7,895 bases of DNA, taken from assembly GCA_020048935.1 (NCBI GenBank), contig JAIFLS010000153.1, positions 1 through 7,895 of the forward strand, in the 5' to 3' direction. The DNA is from a bacterium. Its GTDB lineage: Bacteria; Verrucomicrobiota; Kiritimatiellia; UBA8416. Positions 1 through 6,176 of this stretch are shown piece after piece. Under the pieces are notes generated by a model, which searched no databases, had not been told where the DNA came from, and worked only from the letters and a program-made list of their open reading frames with translations. The first letter of the stretch is position 1. Each line of letters starts with the position of its first letter. The position numbers and the translations under genes are program-made.

Positions 1-1157
1 CAGGCCTTCGCCAGCGGGATCAGTGATGCCGGCAGGCGCTTGACGAAGGTCGGCTGCATCAGCGTCTTCTCGATCAGCTTCTCGTACACCTCATGCGTCA
101 CCATCATCCGGTCCCAGGCCGGATCCAGCGAGAGCCCCGCCGCCTCGGCTTTCACGCGCGCCTGTTCCAGAGGCAGATCGAACCAGTCCGCCCCCATGCG
201 CTCGCGGATCAGCTCGTGATAGGTGGCCACACGCCAGGGCGGTGTCAAATCCACTGGGCGGGTTTCAGAGCCGAGCTTGAGCCCGCCGAAAACCGTCTGC
301 GCCACATGGGTGATCATTCCCTGGATCAACGCCTGCATGCCGTTGACATCACTGTAGGCCTCATAGATCTCCAGCATGGTGAATTCGGGATTGTGCGTCC
401 GGTCGAGCCCTTCGTTGCGGAAGTTGCGGTTCAGCTCGAAGACTTTGTCAAAGCCGCCCACCAGTAGCCGCTTGAGGTAAAGCTCGGGCGCGATCCGGAA
501 GAACATCTCCGCATCGAGGGCGGCGTAATGCGTCTTGAACGGACGAGCCGCCGCCCCGCCCGCCTGGGGCTGCATCATCGGCGTCTCGACCTCGTAGAAC
601 CCGCGCGAGGACAGGAACTCACGGATCGCGCGGATTGCCTCGATACGCCGGTTGAACAGCAGTCGCGATTCGGGATTCGCGATCAGGTCGAGGTAGCGCT
701 GACGATAGCGCGCCTCCGTATCCTTCAGCCCATGCCATTTCTCCGGCAGCGGCAGCAGGGCTTTAGAGAGCATGTCCCAGCGGGTGACCTTGAGGGTCGG
801 CTCCTCGGTGCGCGTGACGAAAAGCTCGCCCTCCACCCCGATGAAATCGCCGATGTCGAGCAGCTTGAACGCCTCGAATGACGCCTCGTCCATGGCCTTC
901 TGCTGCACGTAGATCTGGAACCGGTCCGACCCGTCGTTCAGATCGGCAAAGATGCTCTTGCCCATGTCGCGGATCGTGGTCAGGCGTCCGGCGACGCTGA
1001 CAGTCTTGCCCGCCTCGAACCCGGCACGGATCTCGGCCAGCCGCCCGCTGCGGGGGAAAGCCCCTTTGCCGAAGGGCGTATAGCCCAGCTTCTCCAGTGC
1101 GTGCATATTCGCCAGCCGCTGCTCGCGGTACTCATTGCTCGTCATTTCCTCGCTCAT
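1..1157 (-). CDS. lysS: Class II lysyl-tRNA synthetase, C-terminus beyond the window
   Basis: Charges tRNA-Lys with lysine in the cytoplasm, using ATP. The minus strand is open from ATG 1157 to the left edge, giving 385 residues; family members are about 500, so roughly the last 115, including class II motif 3, are missing. An N-terminal OB-fold anticodon-binding domain spans about residues 52-115 ('VSVAGRLTTIRDMGKSIFADL'-like start). The catalytic domain follows: 'HGLKDTEARYRQRYLDL' at 142-158, motif 1 region 'RGFYEVETPMMQP' near 185-197, 'RIAPELYLKRLLVGG' at 221-235, and motif 2 'FRNEGLDRTHNPEFTMLE' at 246-263. The start is set by AGGAG (complement of 1166-1170) eight bases upstream and by an ATGA overlap with the preceding gene. 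It is the last gene seen of an operon with two glycosyltransferases. No key residue is missing in the visible part. Family identity is certain; substrate assignment is from overall similarity to bacterial LysS. Confidence 0.96.
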   Translation of the reverse strand, partial: MSEEMTSNEYREQRLANMHALEKLGYTPFGKGAFPRSGRLAEIRAGFEAGKTVSVAGRLTTIRDMGKSIFADLNDGSDRFQIYVQQKAMDEASFEAFKLLDIGDFIGVEGELFVTRTEEPTLKVTRWDMLSKALLPLPEKWHGLKDTEARYRQRYLDLIANPESRLLFNRRIEAIRAIREFLSSRGFYEVETPMMQPQAGGAAARPFKTHYAALDAEMFFRIAPELYLKRLLVGGFDKVFELNRNFRNEGLDRTHNPEFTMLEIYEAYSDVNGMQALIQGMITHVAQTVFGGLKLGSETRPVDLTPPWRVATYHELIRERMGADWFDLPLEQARVKAEAAGLSLDPAWDRMMVTHEVYEKLIEKTLMQPTFVKRLPASLIPLAKA

Positions 1158-2317
1158 GTCTTCTGCTCCTTAAGCTTCTTCTCAACTGCCGCCACCACTT
1201 GTTCGATCGTCAGATTCTGCATGCAATGCGCCCGCTCCGTGCAATACCCGTCGCCATAATGGGGACAGGTATGCGCCTTCCGGTCATAGACACAGGCCTC
1301 CGGGTACGACTCCGGCAGCAGCACCGTATTGAACGTGCCGGTCGGGTCGTACGGCCGGCAATATACAGGATTGGTGGGGGCAAACAAGGAAACTGTGTGA
1401 TTGGCCTTGTACCAGCGTCCATTGGAAGCCTGCACCGCCCCCGCCTCGCCGGCCGCGCATTCACTGGCCGAACCCGCCATGTGATTGGCGAAACTGTCGT
1501 TGCCGACCGACACCGTGAACGCGCCCGAAGCCAAAAGATAGGCGTCAACGGCCAGACTGGTTTCCTCGATCAGGTTCGTGACCTGGCCATCCCCGAAAAC
1601 CTCCCGCGAGACCCTCATGTCGTAGTCGCCATTCGGCTTGAAAGACCGGGCACCCATCACGACGACCTTGCACCGCAGGTCCGCCTTGAGGATCTGCGCC
1701 AGCCTCCGAAAATTCTCGGCGGGCCAGATCTTGCTGGATTGCGCCGATCCGACATTCAGCGCCACACTCCTGCCACCGCGCAACCCCTCGCGCTTCACGA
1801 TTTTCTCGCCATCGCGAATGACATCGGCCGGGAAGGGCAGCGCAAACGATACCCGCGCATCCCGGATGCCCAGCACCGACAGCCCGCTCAGGTACGCATC
1901 GACCATATGCCCGTCGTCCGGCCGCGCCGGTAACGACTCGGCCAGCGGATGCAGCAGCCGGGCCAGCAGATACTCCCTGGCGTCGCGGCGGTGCGGGATC
2001 AATACGCGCAATCCGGGAGTCCAGGGCATGTAGATGCCGTTCTTGCCACGGCCCTTGAGATCCAGGCAAGTCCGGATGCCCTTCGAACGCACGGCAGCAC
2101 GCACCGTCCGCGCCGACGCCAACCGGTGGCGGGGATCGTCCACGTAAACCGCATCGACCAGCCCGTTACGCATCACCTCGGCCAGCGGGGCCTGGACATC
2201 GGAGACCACCAGCGAGACCGTATCGAAGACCGTCCGAAGGGCATGGATCGTCGGGACGATCCAGACCAGGTCCCCCAGCCAGCCGGAATAAATGACCAGT
2301 ACACTATTCTTCTTCAT
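1154..2317 (-). CDS. Glycosyltransferase family 9 (heptosyltransferase-like) protein, second of a tandem pair
   Basis: Predicted 387-residue GT-B glycosyltransferase of the ADP-heptose:LPS heptosyltransferase family (GT9), likely adding a sugar to lipopolysaccharide or another surface glycan at the cytoplasmic face of the inner membrane. Family landmarks are the N-terminal acceptor loop 'GWLGD' (12-16, with Asp16), 'NVGSAQSSKIWP' (188-199, with Lys196), and the nucleotide-sugar motif 'VGNDSFANHMAG' (271-282, with Asp274 and His279). The usual DTGP is changed to DSFA, and about 20 extra residues lie between this motif and 'LFAPTNP' (311-317), so donor or acceptor may differ from its neighbour. 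Four Cys (342, 351, 359, 365) cluster at the C-terminus. ATG 2317 is chosen over an in-frame start at 2443 because it forms an ATGA overlap with the upstream gene and has GGAAG just before it. Its stop overlaps lysS the same way. The exact sugar cannot be read from sequence. Confidence 0.88.
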   Translation of the reverse strand: MKKNSVLVIYSGWLGDLVWIVPTIHALRTVFDTVSLVVSDVQAPLAEVMRNGLVDAVYVDDPRHRLASARTVRAAVRSKGIRTCLDLKGRGKNGIYMPWTPGLRVLIPHRRDAREYLLARLLHPLAESLPARPDDGHMVDAYLSGLSVLGIRDARVSFALPFPADVIRDGEKIVKREGLRGGRSVALNVGSAQSSKIWPAENFRRLAQILKADLRCKVVVMGARSFKPNGDYDMRVSREVFGDGQVTNLIEETSLAVDAYLLASGAFTVSVGNDSFANHMAGSASECAAGEAGAVQASNGRWYKANHTVSLFAPTNPVYCRPYDPTGTFNTVLLPESYPEACVYDRKAHTCPHYGDGYCTERAHCMQNLTIEQVVAAVEKKLKEQKT

Positions 2318-3465
2318 GATGCTTCCAGGATCGACGTTATACAGTCGAAAACGGTTTCCGGCGACAACGTCGCCATGCACTTCTTGTGGGCGCAGCCGCG
2401 TCGATAGCAGTCGCAGGCCTCGACGGTACCCACAGGTCCGCAATCGGCATTGATAGTAAGCACCCGGTTCCAGCGGCCAGCCGGTTTGTCCGGGAAACGG
2501 CGGGACGGATCGAACGGCGCGTAGCGTCCCCAGTTCGTCGGCCCGAACAGCGAGATCGTCCGGTTGCAGGCGTCCTCGCCGACGGAGCCGGCCATATGCA
2601 TCGGCCCCGTATCGTTGCCAACCACGACCTGCGCCACGTTGGCGTAACGCAGGAAATGCACGTCGCGCTGCAGGTGCAGCGCGGGCGGCAGGCCGTTATC
2701 GCTGACCAGGTCGATGCATTTCGCGCCATCGATCAGCCCCTCGGCGGCAAACCGCGCCACCGTCAGGCGATCATAGTCGCCATCCGCCTTGAAGGCGGCG
2801 GCACCCGTCAACACCACCCGGTAGCCACGGGCGATGAGCAGTTGCGCCAAGGCCTGGAAATGCACCGCCGGCCAGCGTTTGGTATCGCGACTGGCGCCGA
2901 TGTTGAGCACGACGACCTTGCCGGAGCGCAGGTCATGCTCCGCAATCATCCGTTCGCTCTCCTCCACGGCCTGGGCCGGCAGTTCCAGATGGAACGTATA
3001 GACCGGCTCGGCATCCACCAGGGCACGCACGAAGGCGAGCAGTTCATCCACCCGGTGCCGACCGGGCACCAGCCGTGGCAGCGATTCCGCAAACGGGGAA
3101 TACAGCGCGCACATGCCCTTGCAATCCGCGCGGTGCGGCCGCAGCCGCCGGCCACGGCGACTTGTCATCAACAACCCTGCCTGATCGTTCCCGGCCAGGT
3201 CCAGCAGGGTGTCGACCTTAAACGCCGCCAGTTGACGCCGCACGTCGAGACAACCGTTATCCCCGCCGAGCACAAGCACCTCATCCGCCAGGAAACCCTT
3301 CTGCGGCAACGCCAGCGGGGCCTGCTTCTGCTTGACAACCAGCGTGATATGCATGTCCGGACAGGCCCGACGCAGCGTATGCAACGCTGGCAGCGCAAAG
3401 TAAAGGTCGCCTATCGCTTTCGGGTAAAGGATGGCCAGACGCCGCGTTTTTGATAGGTCCTGCAT
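2314..3465 (-). CDS. Glycosyltransferase family 9 (heptosyltransferase-like) protein, first of a tandem pair
   Basis: Predicted 383-residue GT9 enzyme, heptosyltransferase-like, probably acting on LPS core or a related surface glycan at the inner face of the cytoplasmic membrane. Motifs in order: 'YPKAIGDLYFALPALHTLRR' (14-33, Asp20), 'NIGASRDTKRWP' (188-199, Lys196), canonical 'GNDTGPMHMAGSVG' (283-296, Asp285 and His290) and 'LFGPTNWGRYAPFDP' (306-320). This is closer to textbook GT9 than the downstream paralogue. The C-terminus carries five Cys (342, 351, 353, 358, 363), two at the same positions as in the paralogue. It is the first gene of the operon: upstream is a divergent intergenic region, and its TGA overlaps the next ATG as ATGA. 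No convincing Shine-Dalgarno precedes ATG 3465; the start is chosen because an in-frame stop lies shortly upstream and the GT9 N-terminal strand begins at residue 9. An origin by duplication is inferred from the shared motif spacing. Confidence 0.9.
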   Translation of the reverse strand: MQDLSKTRRLAILYPKAIGDLYFALPALHTLRRACPDMHITLVVKQKQAPLALPQKGFLADEVLVLGGDNGCLDVRRQLAAFKVDTLLDLAGNDQAGLLMTSRRGRRLRPHRADCKGMCALYSPFAESLPRLVPGRHRVDELLAFVRALVDAEPVYTFHLELPAQAVEESERMIAEHDLRSGKVVVLNIGASRDTKRWPAVHFQALAQLLIARGYRVVLTGAAAFKADGDYDRLTVARFAAEGLIDGAKCIDLVSDNGLPPALHLQRDVHFLRYANVAQVVVGNDTGPMHMAGSVGEDACNRTISLFGPTNWGRYAPFDPSRRFPDKPAGRWNRVLTINADCGPVGTVEACDCYRRGCAHKKCMATLSPETVFDCITSILEAS

Positions 3466-3555
3466 AGTCCGGTCAAGCTAGCATGCGCACTGAACGGCGT
3501 AAAGCGATATGTTGTGGTTTCTCCACGCCGCCGCCACAATTCATTCGCGAAAGTG

Positions 3556-3577
3556 ACGGCGGGGCCAGACCCGCCGT
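3556..3577. other. GC-rich perfect inverted repeat in the divergent intergenic region
   Basis: ACGGCGGG (3556-3563) and CCCGCCGT (3570-3577) are perfect 8-base complements around the 6-base loop GCCAGA. No T run follows on either strand, so a classical intrinsic terminator is unlikely. It could be a leader structure in the glycosyltransferase operon mRNA if that promoter lies in the AT-rich island to its right, or an operator. The role is inference; the repeat itself is plain. Confidence 0.55.
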
Positions 3578-3811
3578 GACCACGGGGAGTCCATGGTCCT
3601 GCCCAATAAAAGCCATTATTATCAATTTCCAGTTTTGCTTGCATTTATAGCGACGGGAAGCCACTCTCTCCAAGCACGGTGCATGCCGATGACGATACCC
3701 TGTCGCCGTTCCTGGTGTGTACTGGTTAGGGGCAGCGCCCAGCAACTGACAGCGCTCCGACACTGGTTGCTCCCAATGCTAATGAACGTCCAGATCCAAG
3801 TTTTAGGAGAA

Positions 3812-3816
3812 GGGAG
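3812..3816 (+). promoter_or_regulatory. Ribosome binding site of the transglutaminase N-terminal gene
   Basis: GGGAG lies nine bases upstream of ATG 3826. A second purine-rich AGGAG at 3805-3809 is 16 bases away and is less well placed. Together they support 3826 as the start, which also opens a typical signal peptide. Confidence 0.6.
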
Positions 3817-3825
3817 ACTCACAAC

Positions 3826-4944
3826 ATGTTCACGCTGATTAGTCGGCAATGCCGGCGCGCGTTGCCGTGTGTTCTCGTGGCGGTACTTGTTTCGGCAGGC
3901 ACCGATGCCGCGAACACGGCGACCGACGCTGCGCTCACGCCCGCGGGGCAGAGCCTCAAGGCGGCCTACCAGGAAAGACTGTCGGCGCTGCACGCCGAGC
4001 TGCTCAAGGCCATCCCCACGGTCGATGGGCAGCAACGAGCCGCCTACGACAAGGCACACGCGGCAGAAAACGATGCGGAAGTGCGGCTGGCGGTTGCCGA
4101 GCAGGCCGAAGACGCACGGGAAGCGCTTACCGCCGCGACCGCGCACACTCTCGAGACCGTAGCGGCACTTGACCTGGCGACACGACTTGGACGTGGCGAC
4201 CTGGACCACAAGCTGGCGACCTTCGTGGTGATGAAGGATGCAACCCCGCTCGGCCTGGCGCTGTTTGCCCAGCAAGGCGACGAACAGGCGGCACTGGTTG
4301 CGCAGCTTCTCGACAACGGGGAACTCATGCTGCGAATACTGACGGCCGGCGGAGCCAGGGACGGCAGGTACGGCCAGGCAATGAAGATCTACAGCGATAT
4401 CCTGCAGGTATCGCAACACCCGCACCAGCCCGGAATCCTCCAGAATCTGGCACTTGGCATATGCCTGGAGATGGTTGTTCACAACCGGCAGAGTTACGGC
4501 ACCTTCCTCTCCAGAGGCAGGCCGGCAGTGGATCCTGTCGAGCGCTATCTCTACTACGAGAAGGCTTACCTCGACGGTGAACTCGACCCTTCATTCAAGG
4601 ATATGACCGCTTGGGAATGCCGCTGGATAGCCAGCGATCCATCGTCCAATGAGGAACTCACGTGGCTGCGCACCATGCTGCGGAACTACCGCCCGGATCT
4701 CTGCCGGGATGAAGACCCGCGTTGGTACTACACGCGGATTATCAAAACCGATGTCGCCTACCGACGCCCCCGTTGGGATACAACGGTGCCCGTCAACGAG
4801 CGAATCCAACAGGCCATCGACAAGGGCGGCATTTGTCATATTCGGGCCTGGATCGCCCTAAGCACGGCCCGTGCGTTCGGCATTCCTGCGCGACGCATGG
4901 AACAGGGCGGTGCCACCAGCCCAATCGAATCATCTACCAAGTAG
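3826..4944 (+). CDS. Secreted transglutaminase-like protein, N-terminal part carrying the catalytic Cys
   Basis: This 372-residue exported protein holds the first half of a transglutaminase-like (papain-fold) domain. A signal peptide covers residues 1 to about 29: a basic start (RQCRR), hydrophobic LPCVLVAVLVSAG, and a likely cut near TDAA. Residues 40-115 are Ala/Glu-rich and helical, probably coiled coil. A helical region follows, with 'YLYYEKAYLDGELDPSFKDM' at about 241-260 and 'LRNYRPDLC' at 285-293. The nucleophile motif is 'GGICHIRAWIALSTARAFGIPAR' in outline, with Cys337. In known transglutaminase cores the His strand comes soon after GIPAR, but this frame diverges after 'MEQ' (360) and stops at TAG 4942. 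The His and putative Asp are encoded by the next ORF, in the same frame, starting 13 bases after this one ends. This chain alone should not be catalytically complete. The domain layout matches large exported proteins of PVC bacteria from memory; the substrate is unknown. Confidence 0.8.
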   Translation: MFTLISRQCRRALPCVLVAVLVSAGTDAANTATDAALTPAGQSLKAAYQERLSALHAELLKAIPTVDGQQRAAYDKAHAAENDAEVRLAVAEQAEDAREALTAATAHTLETVAALDLATRLGRGDLDHKLATFVVMKDATPLGLALFAQQGDEQAALVAQLLDNGELMLRILTAGGARDGRYGQAMKIYSDILQVSQHPHQPGILQNLALGICLEMVVHNRQSYGTFLSRGRPAVDPVERYLYYEKAYLDGELDPSFKDMTAWECRWIASDPSSNEELTWLRTMLRNYRPDLCRDEDPRWYYTRIIKTDVAYRRPRWDTTVPVNERIQQAIDKGGICHIRAWIALSTARAFGIPARRMEQGGATSPIESSTK

Positions 4945-5013
4945 CGAGGTGTCGTCATGAAGAGGATCCTGGGATCTGCCGCAATCGTTGTTGCCGTTGC
5001 GAGTGCCTGTTAC
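4906..5013 (+). other. Putative 108-bp in-frame insertion splitting the transglutaminase domain
   Basis: If the two halves are aligned to a normal transglutaminase core, 'GIPARRMEQ' should run directly into 'GHTWMSQWTPGGW'. The Gly codon at 4906 and the Gly codon at 5014 are 108 bp (36 codons) apart, in the same frame, and a 4-base GGGC occurs at both edges (4905-4908 and 5014-5017). The intervening DNA carries a TAG stop, a Shine-Dalgarno, an ATG and a complete signal-peptide sequence. It therefore looks like the 5' end of another secreted-protein gene. The exact borders are inference from the fold; the stop, start and signal peptide are seen directly. Confidence 0.5.
4946..4951 (+). promoter_or_regulatory. 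Ribosome binding site for the second transglutaminase half
   Basis: GAGGTG ends five bases before ATG 4957 and lies inside the gap after the upstream TAG stop. Its presence matters because it means the His-bearing half can be translated independently. The 12-base distance between stop and start would also allow re-initiation by ribosomes leaving the first ORF. Confidence 0.6.
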
Positions 5014-5787
5014 GGGCATACTTGGATGAGCCAATGGACACCTGGAGGCTGGACATCCTGCCTCGGGCCGGACTGGCGGCACGGACATGTCGAGGATGAT
5101 CCGCTCTGTGGCGAGGTCTTCTTGCTCGAAACGCGGGCGCGTGAAAACCCGGAGGCTTATCGGAACGTTCTGCGGGCCCAATGGATCGGGGACGTTCTCG
5201 GGGAAAAGAGAGCCGATGGCATGCGGCCAGGCAGCGGCGACTTCTGGCATTCGCTCGCCTTTCAGCAACAGCGAATCATTGCCTCCGAGGTGGAAGCCGC
5301 GGCGCCCCCGAAACCAGCGCAACGCGCCGAACTCGAGGTGACCGCGGATAGCAGAAATATCACGACGGACAAAACCGGTGCGCTTACGATTCCGGCCGCG
5401 GCCTGCATCCCGGGCGACACTGGTGCGGCCCCTCCGGTGTTCATGAACAGCCACGACGGCGGGATACAGGTTCATCTCCCGCGTCAAGGCAAGGAAACGG
5501 AGCTTTCGACCTTTACCTGCGACGTTGAGTTAGGTAAGGCCGGTGCCTACACCTTGACCGCCGAGGTCGTGACCATCCACAACGGGGTATGCGTGTCTCT
5601 ATCCGTAACCGACGACACCGAGCCCCTGATGCTGGCCATGCCGTATACCGTTGGCATGTGGGCCGGCAGCGATCCCGTGAAGATCAGTTTGAGCCAGGGG
5701 CGCAACACCCTGCGCTTCAAAGGCAAGAGCGGCAGCAACGGGGTGACGATCAGGAAATTCATCCTGACGCCCGTCAACACGGAGTAG
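4957..5787 (+). CDS. Secreted transglutaminase-like protein, C-terminal part with catalytic His and beta-sandwich domain
   Basis: This 276-residue protein opens with a signal peptide (MKR, then hydrophobic ILGSAAIVVAVASA, residues 4-17). Cleavage may fall after ASA or CYG; 'ASAC' is also a weak lipobox, so a lipoprotein is possible. Immediately after comes 'HTWMSQWTPGGWTSCLGPDW' (21-40), matching the second half of a transglutaminase core: His21 as catalytic His and Asp39 as candidate third residue. Next is 'FLLETRARENPEAYRNVLRA' in outline (55-74), then 'QWIGDVLGEKR' (75-85). From about 120 to 275 there is a beta-rich region ending 'VTIRKFILTPV', reminiscent of a carbohydrate-binding-module-like sandwich. 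It lies in the same frame as the upstream Cys-bearing ORF. With its signal peptide cut, the mature chain would begin almost exactly at the His strand. Either both chains are exported and reassemble, or this is the stranded 3' half of one broken gene. Confidence 0.75.
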   Translation: MKRILGSAAIVVAVASACYGHTWMSQWTPGGWTSCLGPDWRHGHVEDDPLCGEVFLLETRARENPEAYRNVLRAQWIGDVLGEKRADGMRPGSGDFWHSLAFQQQRIIASEVEAAAPPKPAQRAELEVTADSRNITTDKTGALTIPAAACIPGDTGAAPPVFMNSHDGGIQVHLPRQGKETELSTFTCDVELGKAGAYTLTAEVVTIHNGVCVSLSVTDDTEPLMLAMPYTVGMWAGSDPVKISLSQGRNTLRFKGKSGSNGVTIRKFILTPVNTE

Positions 5788-6129
5788 ACGTCACGCCGGC
5801 CCAACAGCGTGAAGCAGTAGAACATGGGCATTAGAGTCTTCACAATGCACACTCAGGTAGCTAGCGGGTGATGCTCGCCATTCTTCATTCCCTCCATGCA
5901 GGGCGCGGCTATTCCTCTTTCACACCCAGCAACTGGCGGCGCGGCTGGCTGCTGCCGGTGACGATGAACGGCCGGTCCAGGGTTAAGAAACTGCACAAAA
6001 GAGGATATGGGACATTTATGAGACATATGGACCCTACGCTGTGTAGCCAAGGCCAAACCCGTCATAAACCCATCAAACCAGTCATGCCGCGCCCGGCAGA
6101 GGACTAGGCGCTATTCGCCAGCCGCAGCG
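5788..6129. other. Intergenic stretch without a recognisable gene
   Basis: No convincing gene is visible between the transglutaminase stop and the hairpins upstream of the kinase. A modest inverted repeat, TCACGC (5791-5796) with GCGTGA (5807-5812), sits just after the stop; it could end the upstream transcript but has no T run. Both strands have short open frames, such as 5868-6107 plus and 5853-6065 minus. Neither has a clear Shine-Dalgarno or a recognisable domain, and their composition is Arg/Pro-rich as expected of chance frames. A phased TATGRGACAT repeat lies at 6006-6033. Confidence 0.55.
6006..6033 (+). repeat. Phased TATGRGACAT repeat, two copies plus a partial third
   Basis: TATGGGACAT (6006-6015) and TATGAGACAT (6017-6026) differ at one base and are 11 bases apart, about one helical turn. 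A partial third copy, TATGGACC, starts at 6026. ATATG (6005-6009) and CATAT (6024-6028) also form a small inverted repeat. Possible meanings are an operator for a DNA-binding regulator or the end of a small repetitive element. It is isolated in gene-free DNA and its role is unknown. Confidence 0.45.
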
Positions 6130-6152
6130 CAGCGGGTTCGCAGCCCCCGCTG
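6130..6152 (+). promoter_or_regulatory. Stem-loop upstream of a terminator, possible attenuator stem
   Basis: CAGCGGG (6130-6136) pairs perfectly with CCCGCTG (6146-6152) around a 9-base loop; a flanking G-T pair extends it by one. Part of the right arm (6149-6152) is shared with an alternative pairing in which GCTGTAC (6149-6155) matches GTACAGC (6175-6181). The alternative would in turn open the downstream terminator. The pairings are seen; regulation is inferred. The GTTCG in the loop recalls a tRNA T arm, but no other tRNA arms fit. Confidence 0.4.
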
Positions 6153-6176
6153 TACGCTTTGGTGCGTTCTTGAGGT

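Larger units (their letters stand above)
3466..3825. other. Divergent intergenic region, no gene recognised
   Basis: This 360-bp region separates the minus-strand glycosyltransferase/lysS operon from the plus-strand transglutaminase genes, so it must hold promoters for both. An AT-rich island at about 3604-3650 stands out in otherwise GC-rich DNA. Candidate -10-like words there are TTATAG (3645-3650) on the plus strand and GATAAT (about 3619-3624) on the minus strand, but neither has a good -35 at the right distance. A perfect hairpin lies at 3556-3577. Short open frames here show no recognisable protein family. Confidence 0.6.

Noticed and set aside
93..881. Plus-strand frames opposite lysS
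   Set aside because: The minus strand here is unmistakable lysyl-tRNA synthetase through motif 2, so these are antisense shadows.
1097..1933. Plus-strand open frame of 278 codons opposite lysS and the second glycosyltransferase
   Set aside because: It spans two coupled minus-strand genes, has no ribosome site and no recognisable family; shadow of codon bias.
2386..3453. Long plus-strand open frame (355 codons) opposite the first glycosyltransferase
   Set aside because: It is the antisense shadow of a GC-rich gene with clear GT9 motifs; its own translation is His/Arg/Gln-rich with no recognisable domain.
3622..4482. Minus-strand open frame of 286 codons opposite the transglutaminase N-terminal part
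   Set aside because: It lies antisense to a gene with signal peptide and clear coding pattern, and shows no domain of its own.
4722..5099. Plus-strand frame running uninterrupted across the split point of the transglutaminase
   Set aside because: I considered it as the bridge of a double frameshift, but its translation is Cys/Arg-rich noise and the two real halves are already in one frame.
5853..6107. Small proteins on either strand between the transglutaminase and the kinase
   Set aside because: No convincing ribosome site, no recognisable domain, and Arg/Pro/His-rich composition typical of chance frames in GC-rich DNA.
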